Positions 32,683-45,253 are shown, counted from the first letter of the stretch. The stretch: 64,000 bases of DNA from Ligustrum vulgare (GCA_963555705.1 OY743172.1:22753446-22817445); one strand, 5' to 3'. Program-made: numbers and translations. Notes: generated by a model not told the origin, from the sequence alone.

Positions 32683-33487
32683 TCCTCTGCTATAGTTTTG
32701 TGATCTGGTAACTAAAGCTGCATTCTCAGAGAACTCAGTGTAAACATTATGAACATCTCTTTGTTTTTCAACTCTTAAAATCATGGAGTATGCCTTGTTT
32801 ACACTAGGTAAAGGTTCCATAACCAGAATTTGGTTCCTAACATGATCAAAACTATCATTAAGCCCCATAAGAAACCGTATCAGTTTATTAAACGTGTTTA
32901 AATCTGCTACCTCCTTTGCAGCCCCACAGGTACACACATGAATAGGCATTAGACAACCATATTCATCCCACAATTTTTTTAGTTTCGTATAATAGACCAT
33001 AACAGAAGAATTTCCCTGTGTGATACTACTAATTTCCCTCTGGATTTGATACATGAGAGGTCCGTTACTTTCACCAAACCTTTCTTCTAATTCCTTCCAC
33101 AACTCTTGAGCAGTGTTTGTGTAAAGGAATGCATCAACGATTTCTTTAGAAATCGAGTTTAAAATCCAGGAAATGACCATACAATCTACACGCATCCACT
33201 GCTCATAATTGGCTGAATTTTTATCTGAGAAATCGCAACTACCAGTGATGAAACCTAACTTCATCTTCGCACCAAAGTGCAATACGCATGGATCTACTCC
33301 AGGATAGATAATTGTTACCTGTCAGCGGTGTTGTGACTAAGATCATCCCTGGATGATCTGATCCTTGCAGGTGAAGTGGATCTTCATTATAATTCTGCTT
33401 CGTGCTTGTATCTGGATTAAACTGGTGAAGAGGATTTTCATTTGTATTTTGATTGACGTCTGTGTTTCCAGTGCCATTGTCTCCCAT
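32683..33487 (-). pseudogene. Copia gag N-terminal part, frameshifted and cut by the nested element
   Basis: Starts at ATG 33487 and includes TTPLTGNNYLSWSRSMRIAL, the usual start of Copia gag. A one-base frameshift near 33275 moves to a second frame open to the insertion point, with the UBN2-type gag block (YTNTAQELWKELEERFGE ... YYTKLKKLWDEY ... FLMGLNDSFDHVRNQIL). The frame reaches the Athila-type insert after SRGGI and resumes beyond it at 24060 with GINRGGYGRG. Confidence 0.9.
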
Positions 33488-33507
33488 TGCTTAGATCTTC
33501 AGATCCT

Positions 33508-33519
33508 GCTCTGATACCA
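33508..33519 (-). other. Copia primer binding site
   Basis: Minus-strand TGGTATCAGAGC, complementary to initiator tRNA-Met, directly after the 5' LTR. Confidence 0.9.
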
Positions 33520-33733
33520 TGAGCAAGCTGAGATTTAATGAGCTAAGCTAGCTCTGATTATTTTGGGGAAGTAAAACTTAATTTCGTTCAAACAGAAAAT
33601 GAGGCCCAGCTCAGTACTTATACAGCAAATAGAAAAATAAGACCCAATCACATATTGCCAACAAGGCAGGTAAAAAAAAAACGTGAAATAAGAAGTGTTC
33701 AGCAGCATAGCAGGAGCAGCAAGAATCGTAACA
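33520..33733 (-). repeat. Copia 5' LTR
   Basis: 214 bp with canonical TG...CA ends on the minus strand; matches 20001-20211. Confidence 0.92.
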
Positions 33734-33980
33734 GCTAGCACCAATAACTTTGTGGGCACAGGTGAACTTGAGCGGTTCTGTCGGCGGAAAATAAGGCGCC
33801 AATACACATTTATCAAAGCATCTGCGGCGGAGGTCCTTGCATTGCAGCATAAGGACTAAGTATAGTAGCTGGTGGCGGAGAGGATGAAAAAGATTCAGAT
33901 GGAGATGATAAAGGAGAGAATGAGGTGGGAGAAGATGCTGCCACCATTGCAGCTGTGATGGCAGTTTCCTTGCATTCCAT
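33734..33980 (-). pseudogene. LOB-domain transcription factor gene, exon 1, disrupted
   Basis: Minus-strand ATG at 33978-33980. A Ser/Pro-rich N-terminus (SPLSSPSESFSSSPPP) leads to ILSPYAA, where LOB proteins have CAAC. Here the first cysteine is Tyr and a one-base insertion near 33845 shifts the frame. The neighbouring frame then gives CKDLRRRCFDKCVLAPYFPP and TEPLKFTCAHKVIGAS, the LOB zinc-finger-like CX2CX6CX3C region and the start of the GAS block. LOB proteins are plant-specific nuclear DNA-binding factors acting in organ boundaries, vascular and lateral-organ development. The Copia element then interrupts the exon within the GAS codons; the exon end lies at 19975-20000. With the cysteine loss, frameshift and insertion it cannot be functional. 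Confidence 0.85.
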
Positions 33981-35740
33981 GTTGACACTCTGGACTTGGG
34001 TGGGGATGTGTTTGGTCTGGTTGTACTGGAATGGGGATGCTTCTCGCGGAGTCGCAGTCCATTGAAGTTTCGCTAAATGGAGTTAATCATTTAACCGTAA
34101 AAAAGGAAAATAAAGGGGAAAAAATTCCAGCCAAACGCAACTGCGGGTGCAAAAAATAAGATTTAATTTCAATTTTGATTCTTTTGACAATTGAGATCCT
34201 TGTCAAAATTAATTGGTCAGAATCTCAATTACTTTTATATATATATATATATATATATATGAACTTAAAATTTTGAGTTTATAAGAATACAAGTTCTTGA
34301 AACGGTCATAAACATAAGTTTGGATTTCAAAATCATGTAACCCTTGGAAATTGAAGGTGTTCACTTAATTACATTAATTTATTAATTTCTGAAATAATTA
34401 GTGTTATTAAAAAATAATAATTAATAACTCTATATCATCGTTGGCAAGACAATAAATTTTGAAGCAGTACAGTAGTATGGAGTATATAATTACACTTTAA
34501 AATTTAAATAGTGTACTTGTCAAATCATTTTAAACTGGTCACATATTTATCAATTCTAAAATTATATTAAAGTAACATTACGTAGCAGTCAAAGATTTGA
34601 ATTTATATTTCTTCATATATATTATTCGTAAACATTTCACATGTTATATATTTATAAAAAATACGATATTGAATATCAAGTTGTTACTACTCGTAGACGA
34701 GTGTACGGAATTATGAAAATAATAAGTTTATATAAACACATGTATATATTTTATAAGTGGCTCGACAATTAAAAGTGAGAGTATACTGTGGGAGTAAATA
34801 AGGCTGAAGAGGAATAAGTTTTGCCGGTTTCAAAATACTAGTAAATGAGAAGCGACAAACACACCTTAAACGGCACGCATAAATTATAACTGATTCCTTT
34901 CAAAAAAAATAAAATAAATAAAATAAAATTATAACTAATTTATTTATTAATATAATTTGAATTGAAACAATTTTATATCTCGTACTTTGTGTTCTTCCAC
35001 CCCCCCCCCCCCCACCCCCCTCTATTGTGAATTGTGTCTGTCTTTCTCGGACTTGGGAGTTGGGATACTTTTGGGATACTTTTGTTTTTCTAATAAATAA
35101 CCTTCACGAAGCATCAATGTCTACTTAATTAAATTGCATTTCCACCGTCAACTCCATAAAAAGGCTGCAAACTCACAAATGGAATGCACTAATTTTGTTA
35201 TTTTTTCTTGTCAATGTATTCTTGTGAAAAATAAGATTATAAAAAATATTTGTTGTTTGACATTGATGGTTTAAATTTTTAGATGTACAAAATGTTTATA
35301 GTGTAAATGAAATTGATTAGATATGGTCAAGTAGTAAGATAGCGAAATTTGAACTCGTTTATTTCACTTCATACATAGGCTCTATTTACGTATTGCGAAT
35401 TGTTTATTTATATTTATTATAATATAAAATATTATGAATGTAAGAGATATTTGAAAGTTAAAAATGATGGACTTGACTAATAATAGATGGTTGAGATTGA
35501 GTTTGAAAAGTTGTGGTAAAACTTTTACTTTTACCAAACAAACTCTAACAAACTTTTCTTTATCCTTTTTTACTGATTCGTGTGGTAAAAACATGAAAAT
35601 GGCGGGATTTCTTTTGCTTCTGACATAAACGATTTCTATTGGGGCATCGTACAAAAAGTTATTAGTTCATTGTTTCCTCTTAATAACTCAGCGAGTTTCT
35701 AAGTTGGTAATGCTTCATTGTTATTCTTAATAGGTCTTGA
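33981..35740. other. Intergenic region with simple repeats
   Basis: Former promoter side of the LOB gene; no other gene seen. Contains (TA)n at 34237-34260, a nearly pure C tract at 34999-35020, and at 35505-35560 a phrase ACTTTTAC.TTTTACCAAACAAA like the MITE ends seen elsewhere. Confidence 0.5.
34999..35020. repeat. Poly(C) tract
   Basis: About 17 C followed by ACCCCCC in an AT-rich context. On the minus strand this is a G-run able to form a quadruplex. Confidence 0.9.
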
Positions 35741-36683
35741 TAAGGGTGGACGCGATTCGGTTTGGTTCTGGTTCCAGAAGAACCAAATCAAACCATAAAC
35801 CGATGATTTTTTACTAATGGAACCAATTGATTTTTTAAAGATATGGACCCAAATCGCTCGATTCTGATTTGGATCTGAAACCACTACTTGAATTTTTAAA
35901 TAATAAATGCAGAGAAAAAGCTATTTATATCCGCTTCTTCATTAGAATCCATCTACATCATTACTAAATAGAAAATGAAATTTTTAACTAATTAAACAAA
36001 ATTTAGAAGAAGTAACATGTTATTCTAAGTCAAAGAAGAAGAAACTCGCCGAAGGAAGCTGTCGACTCGTTGAAACTTAGAGAATAGAACATAAAGGCCG
36101 TTTAGACTTATAGATACATGTTACGATAAAGTTCTGACTCTCATTCTACCATGGTGCTGTGTGATTTAGGGATGAAATTTGTAATTTGAGTTTGGGTTAA
36201 CTCTTAAGAATTGACGAATTGGATTGATGTTTATATATACATAAATTTTAAAAAATAAACATCAATATCGTCGATGTTGACTAAGTAGTGCAACGATTAT
36301 TATGTTATAGAAGTGCAAGTAAAACAGTTTGAATGCCTATCTATAATTGAAAAGAAAAAAAAAAATTAGAATTAGAATTTAGATTTATAATTTAAAATCT
36401 TTGTCTAATCATAAATGAGATAAAATGTATGGTAAATAACATTATTGTACATTTCACATTTATAATTTCAGATTTGAATTTTTTGGTGAAATGTATACCC
36501 ACTAATATATATATTGAGTTTGGTTCTTAGTTCTGGTTCTTGAATGAGAACCGGAACTAGAATCGAAACCAAATTATTCTTAATTATAAGAACCAAATCA
36601 TTATTTTTTTTTTTATATAGAACCGAACCAAACCGCTTGATTTGATTTGGTCTGGTTTGGTTCAGTTATTTTGTCCACCTCTA
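35741..36683. mobile_element. hAT-type non-autonomous element (943 bp)
   Basis: Ends TAAGGGTGGAC and the reverse complement of TAGAGGTGGAC are flanked by the 8-bp duplication GGTCTTGA (35733-35740 and 36684-36691). Subterminal parts are rich in GGTTTGGTTC / GAACCAAACC motifs in opposite orientation. No coding sequence. Confidence 0.85.
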
Positions 36684-36744
36684 GGTCTTGATGTTTTCAT
36701 GTTACGATTGTGAGGTTGAACGCCTTCGGAATACTATTCAACTC

Positions 36745-36915
36745 CGTTTGGTAACACTGTTTGGTTTATAAACTGGTTTATTTATGATTTTGAGGTAAAA
36801 AATAGTTATTGAAAATTGGAAAGAGAAAAGTGTGTAGTTAAAAAGTGGTTTAAAAATTATGTAGTTTATAAATTAATTTATAAAACAAAAAAATGGCATT
36901 TATCAAACGGTGGCC
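36745..36915 (+). mobile_element. MITE of the GTTTGGTAA family
   Basis: Begins near CCGTTTGGTAACAC and ends near TTTATCAAACGGTGG. The interior has the family phrases TTGAGGTAAAA, GTGTGTAGTTAAAAAGTGG. Sits just 5' of the coiled-coil gene. Confidence 0.65.
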
Positions 36916-37162
36916 AAATGTTTATTTTGCTGCATAAAAAAAATAGAGAAAAATAAAAATAAATTTCGGTCCCAACGAATAAAATTAAAGGGTGCATAAA
37001 GGGGATGGTGGAGGGAATGAAGGATATTTATTTATTTATTTATTTTTTTTTTTTTTCACATATCAACCGTTAAATTGGTTCAAGGGGATGGATTTCAAAT
37101 TCCTTTCAACTCCCAAAAAGCATCTCGCACTTACAACCAACGTACAAGACGCACAGATAGTC

Positions 37163-37182
37163 AGAGAGAGAGAGAGAGAGAG
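37163..37182. repeat. (GA)n tract in the presumed 5' UTR
   Basis: Run of AG repeats 35 bases before the presumed start codon of the coiled-coil gene; common in plant 5' leaders. Confidence 0.8.
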
Positions 37183-37215
37183 GATGTCAACAATAACGAT
37201 CACAAGAAGAACCAA

Positions 37216-40200
37216 ATGGCACCCAACACCACCGCCGCCACCAAGCCCCAAAATCCTCAACCTCCCTCACAGCAGCAGAACCCGTCGGAAACAACCCAAA
37301 ACCACCACCAAAAACTACCCTTTCGGTTTGCACCAAAAATACTACACTTACAAAGGAAAACTTGAATCCCAGTTCGATCAAGAAAATTTTTTGGAGCCCC
37401 CCATAGTGTTATTGAACTCAAACTTAAATGCAATGTCATCATCAGGATGTGAAAGAAGAGAGAGAGTTGAAGAGAGAGAAGAGTGCGGAGGAGGTGGTGG
37501 TTTTGAAGAGGAGAAATGGAGGTTTCAAGCAGAAATTTTAAGGGCCGAGTGTAATTTTCTCAGAATGGAAAGAGAATTTGCATTGAAGAAATTGGAAAGG
37601 AACAGACTTAAAATTGAGAGGACTCTCAGATCAGCTGTTCAAACCCTTGTTTCTGTTAGTTTCATTTTCCTTTGCTTCTCAAATTTTTCTCTTCATGGTT
37701 TACATCGTGTTCTTTCATTGCTTTTCCTTTGTTTTTGGCTCCGTTTTTCTTTCTTTTTCTTTCAAGAAGCCACCGGTGAGTCTATGAGATTTTTCAGTAA
37801 ATTTAAATTTATTTAGAACAGATTATAAATTTGCATTGATTTAAGACTTCATGCATTCAATTTTCCTTGCATATATCACTCTAAATCAATCAGATTCTAA
37901 TATTTATTGGACCTTTTTTTTTCTGATTCCATGTTAAATGTTAATTTTAGGGAAGAAATAAGATTTTTGAAGGGAAGAGTGTGAGTGCAGTGTTGGAGGA
38001 AGAGATTGAAGATTTAGTAGAAATGCTAGAAGAGTTAACAAAGAGTTCCAGAGCTAACGGCCATGAGATTCAAAATTGCAGTAATTTCGATAAGAAAGCG
38101 TGCGTATTACAGCTCCGGTTAGAGAAGGTTGGAGGGTCATCGGATGATAATTCTGTGAAGGAGTTGCAGGAACTAGCTGAATCGAGCTCCTCCGTCACTA
38201 CAAGTCACGATTTACTTCAAGAGCGCTCTGCTTTAAGTCAGATAAGCAAAAATAAGTCCACCAATGTAGGATCAAATTCTCCATTTATCCATTTGATGAA
38301 CATTGTTTAAATTTATGCGGAAAAATGGATTTACGAGATTTGATTTCATGGAATTTTGTTTATCGTTCTTCGGTGAATTGTCTTACAACTGGGCTACAAG
38401 AATCCTTCTTTGCAATTCAGCTTTGTTCATTTCTATAGTGAGAAAACTAGGCATTTTCCTTCACTTTTGAAAGCTCCCAAAAGCATCATTTTAAATTATC
38501 TTTCCATTATTTTTGGTGCTTATTTTGAACAAAAAATAATTTATTTATTTTTTTAAAGAAAATTTGGCTATTTAATATTTATATGTCTTTGTTATAAATT
38601 GAAATGCATGTGCAGGTGGATAAGCTGAGAAGAAATATGGAGGGACTGTCAATGGGTATGTTAAATGATGGAGATGAGGAAGATTTTGGATCACTTCTTT
38701 CAAGTACTGCCAATAGTTCCATTGCCAGTTCTGCGTCCAATTCCAAAGGAATCAATCAGGGTCCCGATCAGGTAAAGATTCAATGTCCAAAGTACTACAT
38801 AACTCGAAGTTATTAATGAAGAAAATTAAACTACAATCTTGATTGTCATACTGTTCAGTCTTATCCAATATTACGTATCAAATATGATTTGAGTTTAATG
38901 CGCGTCCGGCATTACACTGCCCAATAACTCGCAGTCTGCCTTAAAAAATGTCAAAAACATAGTCCTGGACCACTCTTACCAATTCTTCCATTGTCTCTTT
39001 CAGTTTTCTTCTTCTGTTTTTTATGTTGGATATATGAGATGAATTCAGAATTCGAATTTAAGAACGTTACTGTCAGAATTTAATTCTTCTACTTCTGGTC
39101 AAGAAAATCCAAATTTCTGCAATAGACAGTTCACTGTCAAGCAATTCCAAACAATATTGTCCATATTTATTTACTTTTATTCTTGTACAGGAAGAATTTT
39201 TTCCCTCAATCTGATTGGCAAGGTGAATTCATAGTTGCTTATGAAATGTTGATGTTTATCATGAAAAATTGAAATAAATTGACTAGGACGGGATGAACAA
39301 AATATGTTTCTCATTTACGTTAAAAATAATGATTCATGTTTAACTGTTTTAAAGAACATACTGGATTTCTTCACTTACAAGCATGGTAGTTGTTAAATTT
39401 CATAAGAGCACCCTTTTCATCGAATATAAGTTAACTAAAAGAAAACCTCCTCCAGCAGGAACCAGTGTTGCTTGAGAACAAGTGCTCGGGTCGTTGCAAG
39501 GCCATCGTGCGGAAGATCGTAGACCAGGTGAGAGCCGAGACCGAGCAATGGTCCCAAATGCAAGAAATGTTGAGAAAGGTGAGGAGAGAAATGGAAGAAC
39601 TGCAGGCATCGCGTGATTGCTGGGAAAATCGAGCAAACAATTCTGAATATGAAATTCAATCCCTAAAACAAGCTGTAAGAGTCTATCAATTTCTCTCTTA
39701 TGTTCTTCTTTAACTCAATTTCATCTTTAATGTTGTCCGGTACTATTCTAGTTCCATGATTGTACTTGTTCTGATAACTTCAAGGTTGTACGGACACCGA
39801 CATGTGACACGGACACGACACGGACACGTGATTTTTTTAAAAAAGTTATGATAAGACACGTTGGGAACACGCAAATTAATTTTTTCAATTTATTAGTCGG
39901 TGTCAGACACTGGCTCCCGAAAGAGTGTCAATGCAACCTAGGATAACTTTTCATGGTGATATGGCTGTCATATTTTCTTTGTTTAGGTGGAAATCTGGAG
40001 AGAAGAAGCTCTCAGTTTTGAATCCAAGGCCAATGAACTACAAACTGAAATAACTAAACTTAAGGAAGAGCTTCAGAGTTCAAAGATGGAACCAAACTTA
40101 AGAGAAACTGAGGAGATTTTATCAGTTCCAGATGAAAAGGAAAATCTCCTACCGATTCGTTCCATGAGGAAAAACCATCTTCGGGAGGATAAAGGTTGTA

Positions 40201-40556
40201 TCAGGAAGAATTCCAAGGAAGATTCAAATGTAGACTTAATGACATCCAAGGATTTGCCACAGATTTCTTTAGGCAAACAACTCGCAAAGGAGAAGCGCAT
40301 GCTTCTTCGTCAGTCCAGGGAAAATCGCTGTGTAAACGACAAACGCAGCAAAGAGGAGCTCGATGGAAGAAGAAGAAGAAGAAGAAGAAAAGCACACGAG
40401 CACGTGAATGAGCATGTGCATGTGGCATCTAAACAGTCGCCACTGCAGGATATTGGCAATCTGTCACCATTGGTGAGGCAATATAGTAAAGCAGTTTTCC
40501 CTTTGCAAAGCCCCGAGAATTGCAGAATGAAAGAAAGCTTTAGAATGAATGAATGA
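37216..40556 (+). pseudogene. Plant coiled-coil protein gene, five exons, one frameshift in exon 1
   Basis: Exons 37216-37654, 37951-38265, 38616-38771, 39459-39674 and 39987-40556, all with GT-AG borders and joining in phase 0. Exon 1 starts MAPNTTAATKPQNPQPPSQ, but this frame meets a stop at about 37365, while the adjacent frame carries on (SQFDQENFLEPPIVLLNSN). Exon 1 length of 439, not a multiple of three, shows one extra base near 37350. Downstream: a helical region (EEKWRFQAEILRAECNFLRM), acidic helices (VLEEEIEDLVEMLEELTKSS), CSGRCKAIVRKIVDQVRAETEQW, a further coiled coil, and the C-terminus NLSPLVRQYSKAVFPLQSP. I recognise this as a conserved plant coiled-coil family of unknown function. 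A later in-frame start (MSSSGCERRE, 37432) could give an intact shorter protein, so real loss of function is not certain. Confidence 0.7.
39784..39930. repeat. GACACGGACAC repeat fragment in intron 4
   Basis: Short tandem GACACGGACACGACACGGAC motif and a partly complementary GGTGTCAGACAC about 100 bases on; looks like a small dispersed repeat within intron 4 of the coiled-coil gene. Confidence 0.5.
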
Positions 40557-41181
40557 GCTCTGGTTCCCAAAGACTTTCACATTCAAAACTTTTGATTTTC
40601 CCTGTTCTATTTTATGCTTTCTTTTCTTAGCGCATAGTGACCTTGTGTTATGTTATGCCGTGGGCGACATACAAGCTGCAATACCCGAGATAAATGGTTG
40701 CAATCCTCTGAGCCGTTAAGGTAACCCAAAAACCCCATCATCAGTTTCGATGACAGGCCGCAACTCACTTACATAAAGATGACTTTTAAAATAAAATATC
40801 TAGTCCCAATATGATGTCAGTGTTCATTAAGCTCAAATTAACAATTCAATCAGATTAAGATGTTGAAATTGGAAGCGTATGACAAGTGTTGATAATTGGT
40901 GTCGATGCAAAATGACTTCAAAGCAGATTAGCTACATAAACAGTATCACTTGAATATATTATTCTCGAATGTATAAAGGCAACAGGCAATCTACAAGGAT
41001 ACATAAAAATAATATTCAAACATAAACTGTCACTCTATTGAGGTTATTCCTGAAAGCAAAAGCACCAGCAGAAGCTTTCATCTCTCATAGTAAATTAAAG
41101 ATGGACACAAACATCTTAGTATTATCATACTCGAAGGGTGCTCGTACAAACCAAAGACGAGTTCAAGACAACTCAGGACAT
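40557..41181. other. Intergenic region between convergent gene ends
   Basis: Holds the 3' ends of both neighbouring genes; no further feature recognised. Confidence 0.5.
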
Positions 41182-44100
41182 TCACTTGGAGGACGAACCT
41201 CCACAAAAGCTCTTCTCCTTTAAGCTTTCAACAACTTCCTTGAGGCTTTCTTTAAGAGAGGTGAATTCGATGCCCAAGCTTTTTGCCCTCTCAGTTGAGA
41301 ACTGGAATTTTGGTGCAAAGTTGTCAGCGGCACACCTGCATTGGATATTCCAGTGTTACAAGCGCACCATGGGCCATCTAGCCACTCAAATATTTTACAG
41401 GTTTCAAATATTTTAATCAAGATAGAACGGAAAATGAGCCAGTTGAACAAGCAAGATTTGGTAGGCTTCTCTCTATTGAAATCCTGTATAAAATTTGCCC
41501 TGCTACCACCAACACAAGTATTCTGATTACAAGGCTCAAGTGGCTGGTGACTTCTTTAAGAACTTGTATATCCATCTTTGTGCGTGGTGCGACGTCAGTT
41601 TTGCAAATTGGGAAGTTAACAAATACTAACATCAAGAATTTGGCCCCTACTACATTATAATTTTAAGGAGCAGTAAAAAATTGCTATACAGAGATTTTTA
41701 CCTAGTAAGAAAAGAGAAAGTCACGATGAACTTTCTAAGTTCATGAATCATTGAATATCTTCCGCCATCTTGTTCACGGAAAAATGAGGCTAAATTTCTG
41801 AAACTACTTTTTAAAATTATAAAGAGACTTCCAGATTCATGAATTTTGGTTCAAGAAACAAGTCTACATTTATTCATAACAATCATGATTCTTTGGGTGC
41901 CTATCTAGTTATTAGTCCAACTGATTAACAGAACTTACATGAAACTCCTCTTCGGCTTGGAAAATTACTTAGAGATTCAATCAAAAAATAGATTATTTAG
42001 TAACTTTTTTTTTTTTTTTAAATCCTTCTTATATTGGCAAGTTGAGCCCCCGCTTGGTAGACATTAAAATCAGAATTTTAGTAGATATTTATAAAATGTC
42101 TAGCTGAAAAGTCGTTGGTCAATGAAATATGTGATTAAGATTGATTTTTGACTTTGATTTAGATTAAGCCACTGTTCGGCGACGGGAGTGGTAAAAAAAA
42201 TGGTTTTTTTTTTTGTTTTTTAGGTAGATGGATGGTTAAAAATTGGAGAGAGAAAATGTGTAGGGTTAGAGATTGATTTTGGGAAATTGTGTAGTTTAAA
42301 AATTGGTTTAAAAACCAAAATAAACTTTTTTACCGAACAGAGGTTAAAATCTACATTTAATTTATAACAAACATAGGCAATCACATAAAACCGCACACAG
42401 AATCATTCACATAAAATCCTTCACAAAAGAGTAACTAATTGTTAATATAACCACATGTTGGATAGAGTCATAAAATAACTTACTTTTCTGGAAGAGGAAG
42501 AGTAGGATAAAGTTCACGCAACATTTGCACAATTTCTGAATAATGTGCAACACGCTCCACCACAATATATCTTCCATTGGCTGAAGGTTTCTCAAATGCC
42601 AAAATATGAGCATTAGCGACATCTTTGACATTAACCCATCCAAATGCAGCATTAGGATAAGATTCGGCGGGACCTGCACAAAAATTTAGCCGTGCACAAA
42701 TTATTATGTATTCCAAGAAAGAAATGGTAACAATAATTACGGGAAAGTTCTTATGTCAGCACTAGAATACAAAAAGTTTGTAGAGGGACTAAGAATTTCA
42801 TGCCATCAATTGTCTAGTTTTACCATATATCCTTCTCAATAGAAAAAGGTGAAACTCATTAATTTGATTCGCATGCAGAAGTGATTGTGCAGAATGAAAT
42901 TTCCCATTACGCATCATTCAGCAATAAAGTAGGATAATAGTGTGGGGTGAATAAATAGAAGAAACTGATCAAAGTTTCTCAAGAACTGATCTGAAGCCAG
43001 GAATATTAAGTTCATTGAATAAAATTAGCACTATCATAGTTTAATCATTTAAGAAAAAATAACAAAAATAACAGAGGGTCAAACGCCTAATTGTTCAGTG
43101 AATAGAACTTACTCTTTATCAAGTTCAAAACTGCAGCAGCACTTGTGTTAAGTGTTGGCTGCAACAGTGGACCAATAACCATAGCTGGGTTTATGGTGAC
43201 CAGGTCGAGACCTTTCTCTTTCGCAAATTTCCAGGCAGCATCCTCGGCCAATGTTTTTGAGAGCGGATACCATAACTACAAGAAACAAAATGAAAAAATG
43301 GAAGAAAAGAACAGAGAACTTTAAGGAGAGACAAGCAAAACAGATATAAAAAAGCTATCTCCCCGCATGCAGAAGCAGTCAAGTGTCAATCAGCCAAAGA
43401 CTCCAACAGGATTGCTACACACACACACACACACAAAAATATGTTAAAGTTTTTCTATGGCAACAAAACATGATTACCTTCTCTAATTCTATCCCCAAAT
43501 TTTGGTAATGTTTTCAATTCATAACGTTGATATATTATTACTTTTACCACTTCTTGAAAAACAGTAAATTGATGAATTCTAAGTTCCTATATTTAAAATA
43601 TGTTGTCTGTTGTAGACTCGTCATTACTTGTGAGTAGAAGATTTGTATTCTCCACGAATTATTAACTTTATTACCAAAATGATGAACCTTATAAGGTCAA
43701 CAGCTTCATTTCCAGTCATAGTGAATGCTCGAGAAAGTATATACCTTCTTTTCTTTGCAGATCTCCGGATTAGACCGCCAAGTTTCATCGACTACGACTT
43801 CAGGTGTTAGAGGCTTGCCATTGTAAGTAACTGTAGCCACAGATGACGTCAAAACAACTCTTTTGACAGATCGTGCTTTTGCACATGATTCAAGAACGTT
43901 GAGTGTTCCTTTGAGAGCAGGTTCAATCAATTCTGCCTGAAGAAGCATGAAAAAAGTAAATAATGCTTCTCAAACATGAATAATATCTAGCATCACAATT
44001 AACAATTGTAGGCTCAGCTACAGCCAAAATACATTTCAAACCCTTCTACACTTCCATGACCATATTTGGGTTGCATCACTCTCCTACCTTATACTTCATT

Positions 44101-45253
44101 CAAACAAACAAAATTAGTTATGTAGCTATGGAAGAACAGGAGAAGCTCTTAAGCATCGATGATAATTTCTTCATGCCGTTAACAAAAATAACTTGACATT
44201 ATTTTATTTGGGATTTAGTACACCCCCACCCCCAACAACACCCCACCCAAATAAATAAATAAATAAAAATTGTTGTCTGGATTATTTTGGGGATAACTGA
44301 AAGGAGCTCCTTGTAATTTTCATTAGTTTCTCCTTCTCAAAATCAGGTCTGGCATAAAGAACATCCACAACCAAAAGAATAAAAAAGGAATGAGATAGGA
44401 ACCTGTGGATCTGTGGCAACAAGGAAGAAAGGAGATGCAGTATGAAAAACACCTTCACAGCCATCGACCACAGCATCAAAGGATCCTTGCTCCAGCAGGT
44501 TTGCTTTCAACAAGTGAAGTCTCTCCTTGGCTCCATCAAGTGCAAGTAAGTGCTCTGTCTTCTTTGGATCATCTGCAGGTGAACTCACGGAATCCATAAA
44601 TATACATTCAACAAATTCATCAATGTTTTGACGGGCATAAAAGAAGGCAAATTGTAGAATTTCTAGTTTTAGTTACAACATAAATTCGTCATGAAGATTG
44701 GAAGTTGCAAGCAGTACGAAGATTTTCCTGAATGAATGATCAACTAAAAATACCCGACCTCACTGAACTATAAGATTTCGGTCATTTTCCTGTATGTTAA
44801 GCTAATCTTATTATTCCTTCACAGGCAACAGTCTCTACTAAGTTAATGTTATTCTGCCTATTTTTTGTTGAATAAATAGACTTTCACTTCAATAAGCACT
44901 ATATTAAGTTGAGTCTTTTCATATACGGTTTCCTTGGTTTAATTCTTTCTTCCATATTATTAGATCTCAGTATTACAAAAATCAAACCCGTATCATAACA
45001 TAACACGAAACTATATATAGGGAGTTAAATCAAACACCCAAGAAACATTAACAATCAAAGAGGATAACCCATATCCCGAAATGATCATACAGCACGATTA
45101 GATCAAGAGTTAAAATCAGAGAGAGATGACTGAACTTGGGTCACGAACAGAGGCTCTAACAGTATAGCCACGCTGAAGCAACAATTTGACGATCCATGAA
45201 GCTATGAATCCTGATGCTCCTGTTACACACACCGTCTTCGTTGTCGTTGCCAT
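41182..45253 (-). CDS. NADPH-dependent reductase, cinnamoyl-CoA reductase / phenylacetaldehyde reductase-like, six exons
   Basis: Minus-strand exons 45136-45253, 44403-44572, 43745-43936, 43113-43275, 42484-42673 and 41182-41335, all GT-AG, join to 987 coding bases (328 aa) without a break, the usual family length. Rossmann motif [20 protein letters not shown] at residues 8-27; RDPNDPKKT across the first junction; catalytic Ser in RVVLTSSVA; YxxxK in [30 protein letters not shown]-terminal ESLKEKSF. An extended SDR enzyme of the cytosol that reduces an aldehyde or acyl-CoA ester with NADPH. It looks closer to the CCR-like / phenylacetaldehyde reductase group than to lignin-specific CCR, so substrate is open. 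Introns hold a MITE (about 42170-42352) and an (AC)n tract. Confidence 0.88.
42170..42352 (+). mobile_element. MITE of the swarm family in intron 5 of the reductase gene
   Basis: GCCACTGTTCGGCGACGG at the left and ACCGAACAGAGG at the right give inverted ends. The interior carries TGGAGAGAGAAAATGTGTAG and TTTAAAAATTGGTTT phrases of the family. Confidence 0.6.
43414..43434. repeat. (AC)n microsatellite
   Basis: About ten CA units in intron 3 of the reductase gene. Confidence 0.9.

Larger units (their letters stand above)
20001..33733 (-). mobile_element. Ty1/Copia retrotransposon, complete but split by a nested Gypsy element
   Basis: LTRs at 20001-20211 (3') and 33520-33733 (5') differ at two visible substitutions, an A-run length change and the terminal bases. 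Target duplication GCTAG is at 19996-20000 and 33734-33738. The primer site TGGTATCAGAGC (minus strand, 33508-33519) directly follows the 5' LTR, and a polypurine tract TTGAGGGGGG (about 20212-20222) precedes the 3' LTR. Gag-pol runs on the minus strand in Copia order (gag, protease, integrase, RT, RNase H). Without the 8.6 kb insert the element would be about 5.1 kb, normal for Copia. Confidence 0.95.

Noticed and set aside
36992..37184. Upstream start of the coiled-coil gene in the long exon-1 frame
   Set aside because: This part runs through T-rich and GA-repeat leader sequence; the conserved N-terminus begins at 37216 in the adjacent frame.
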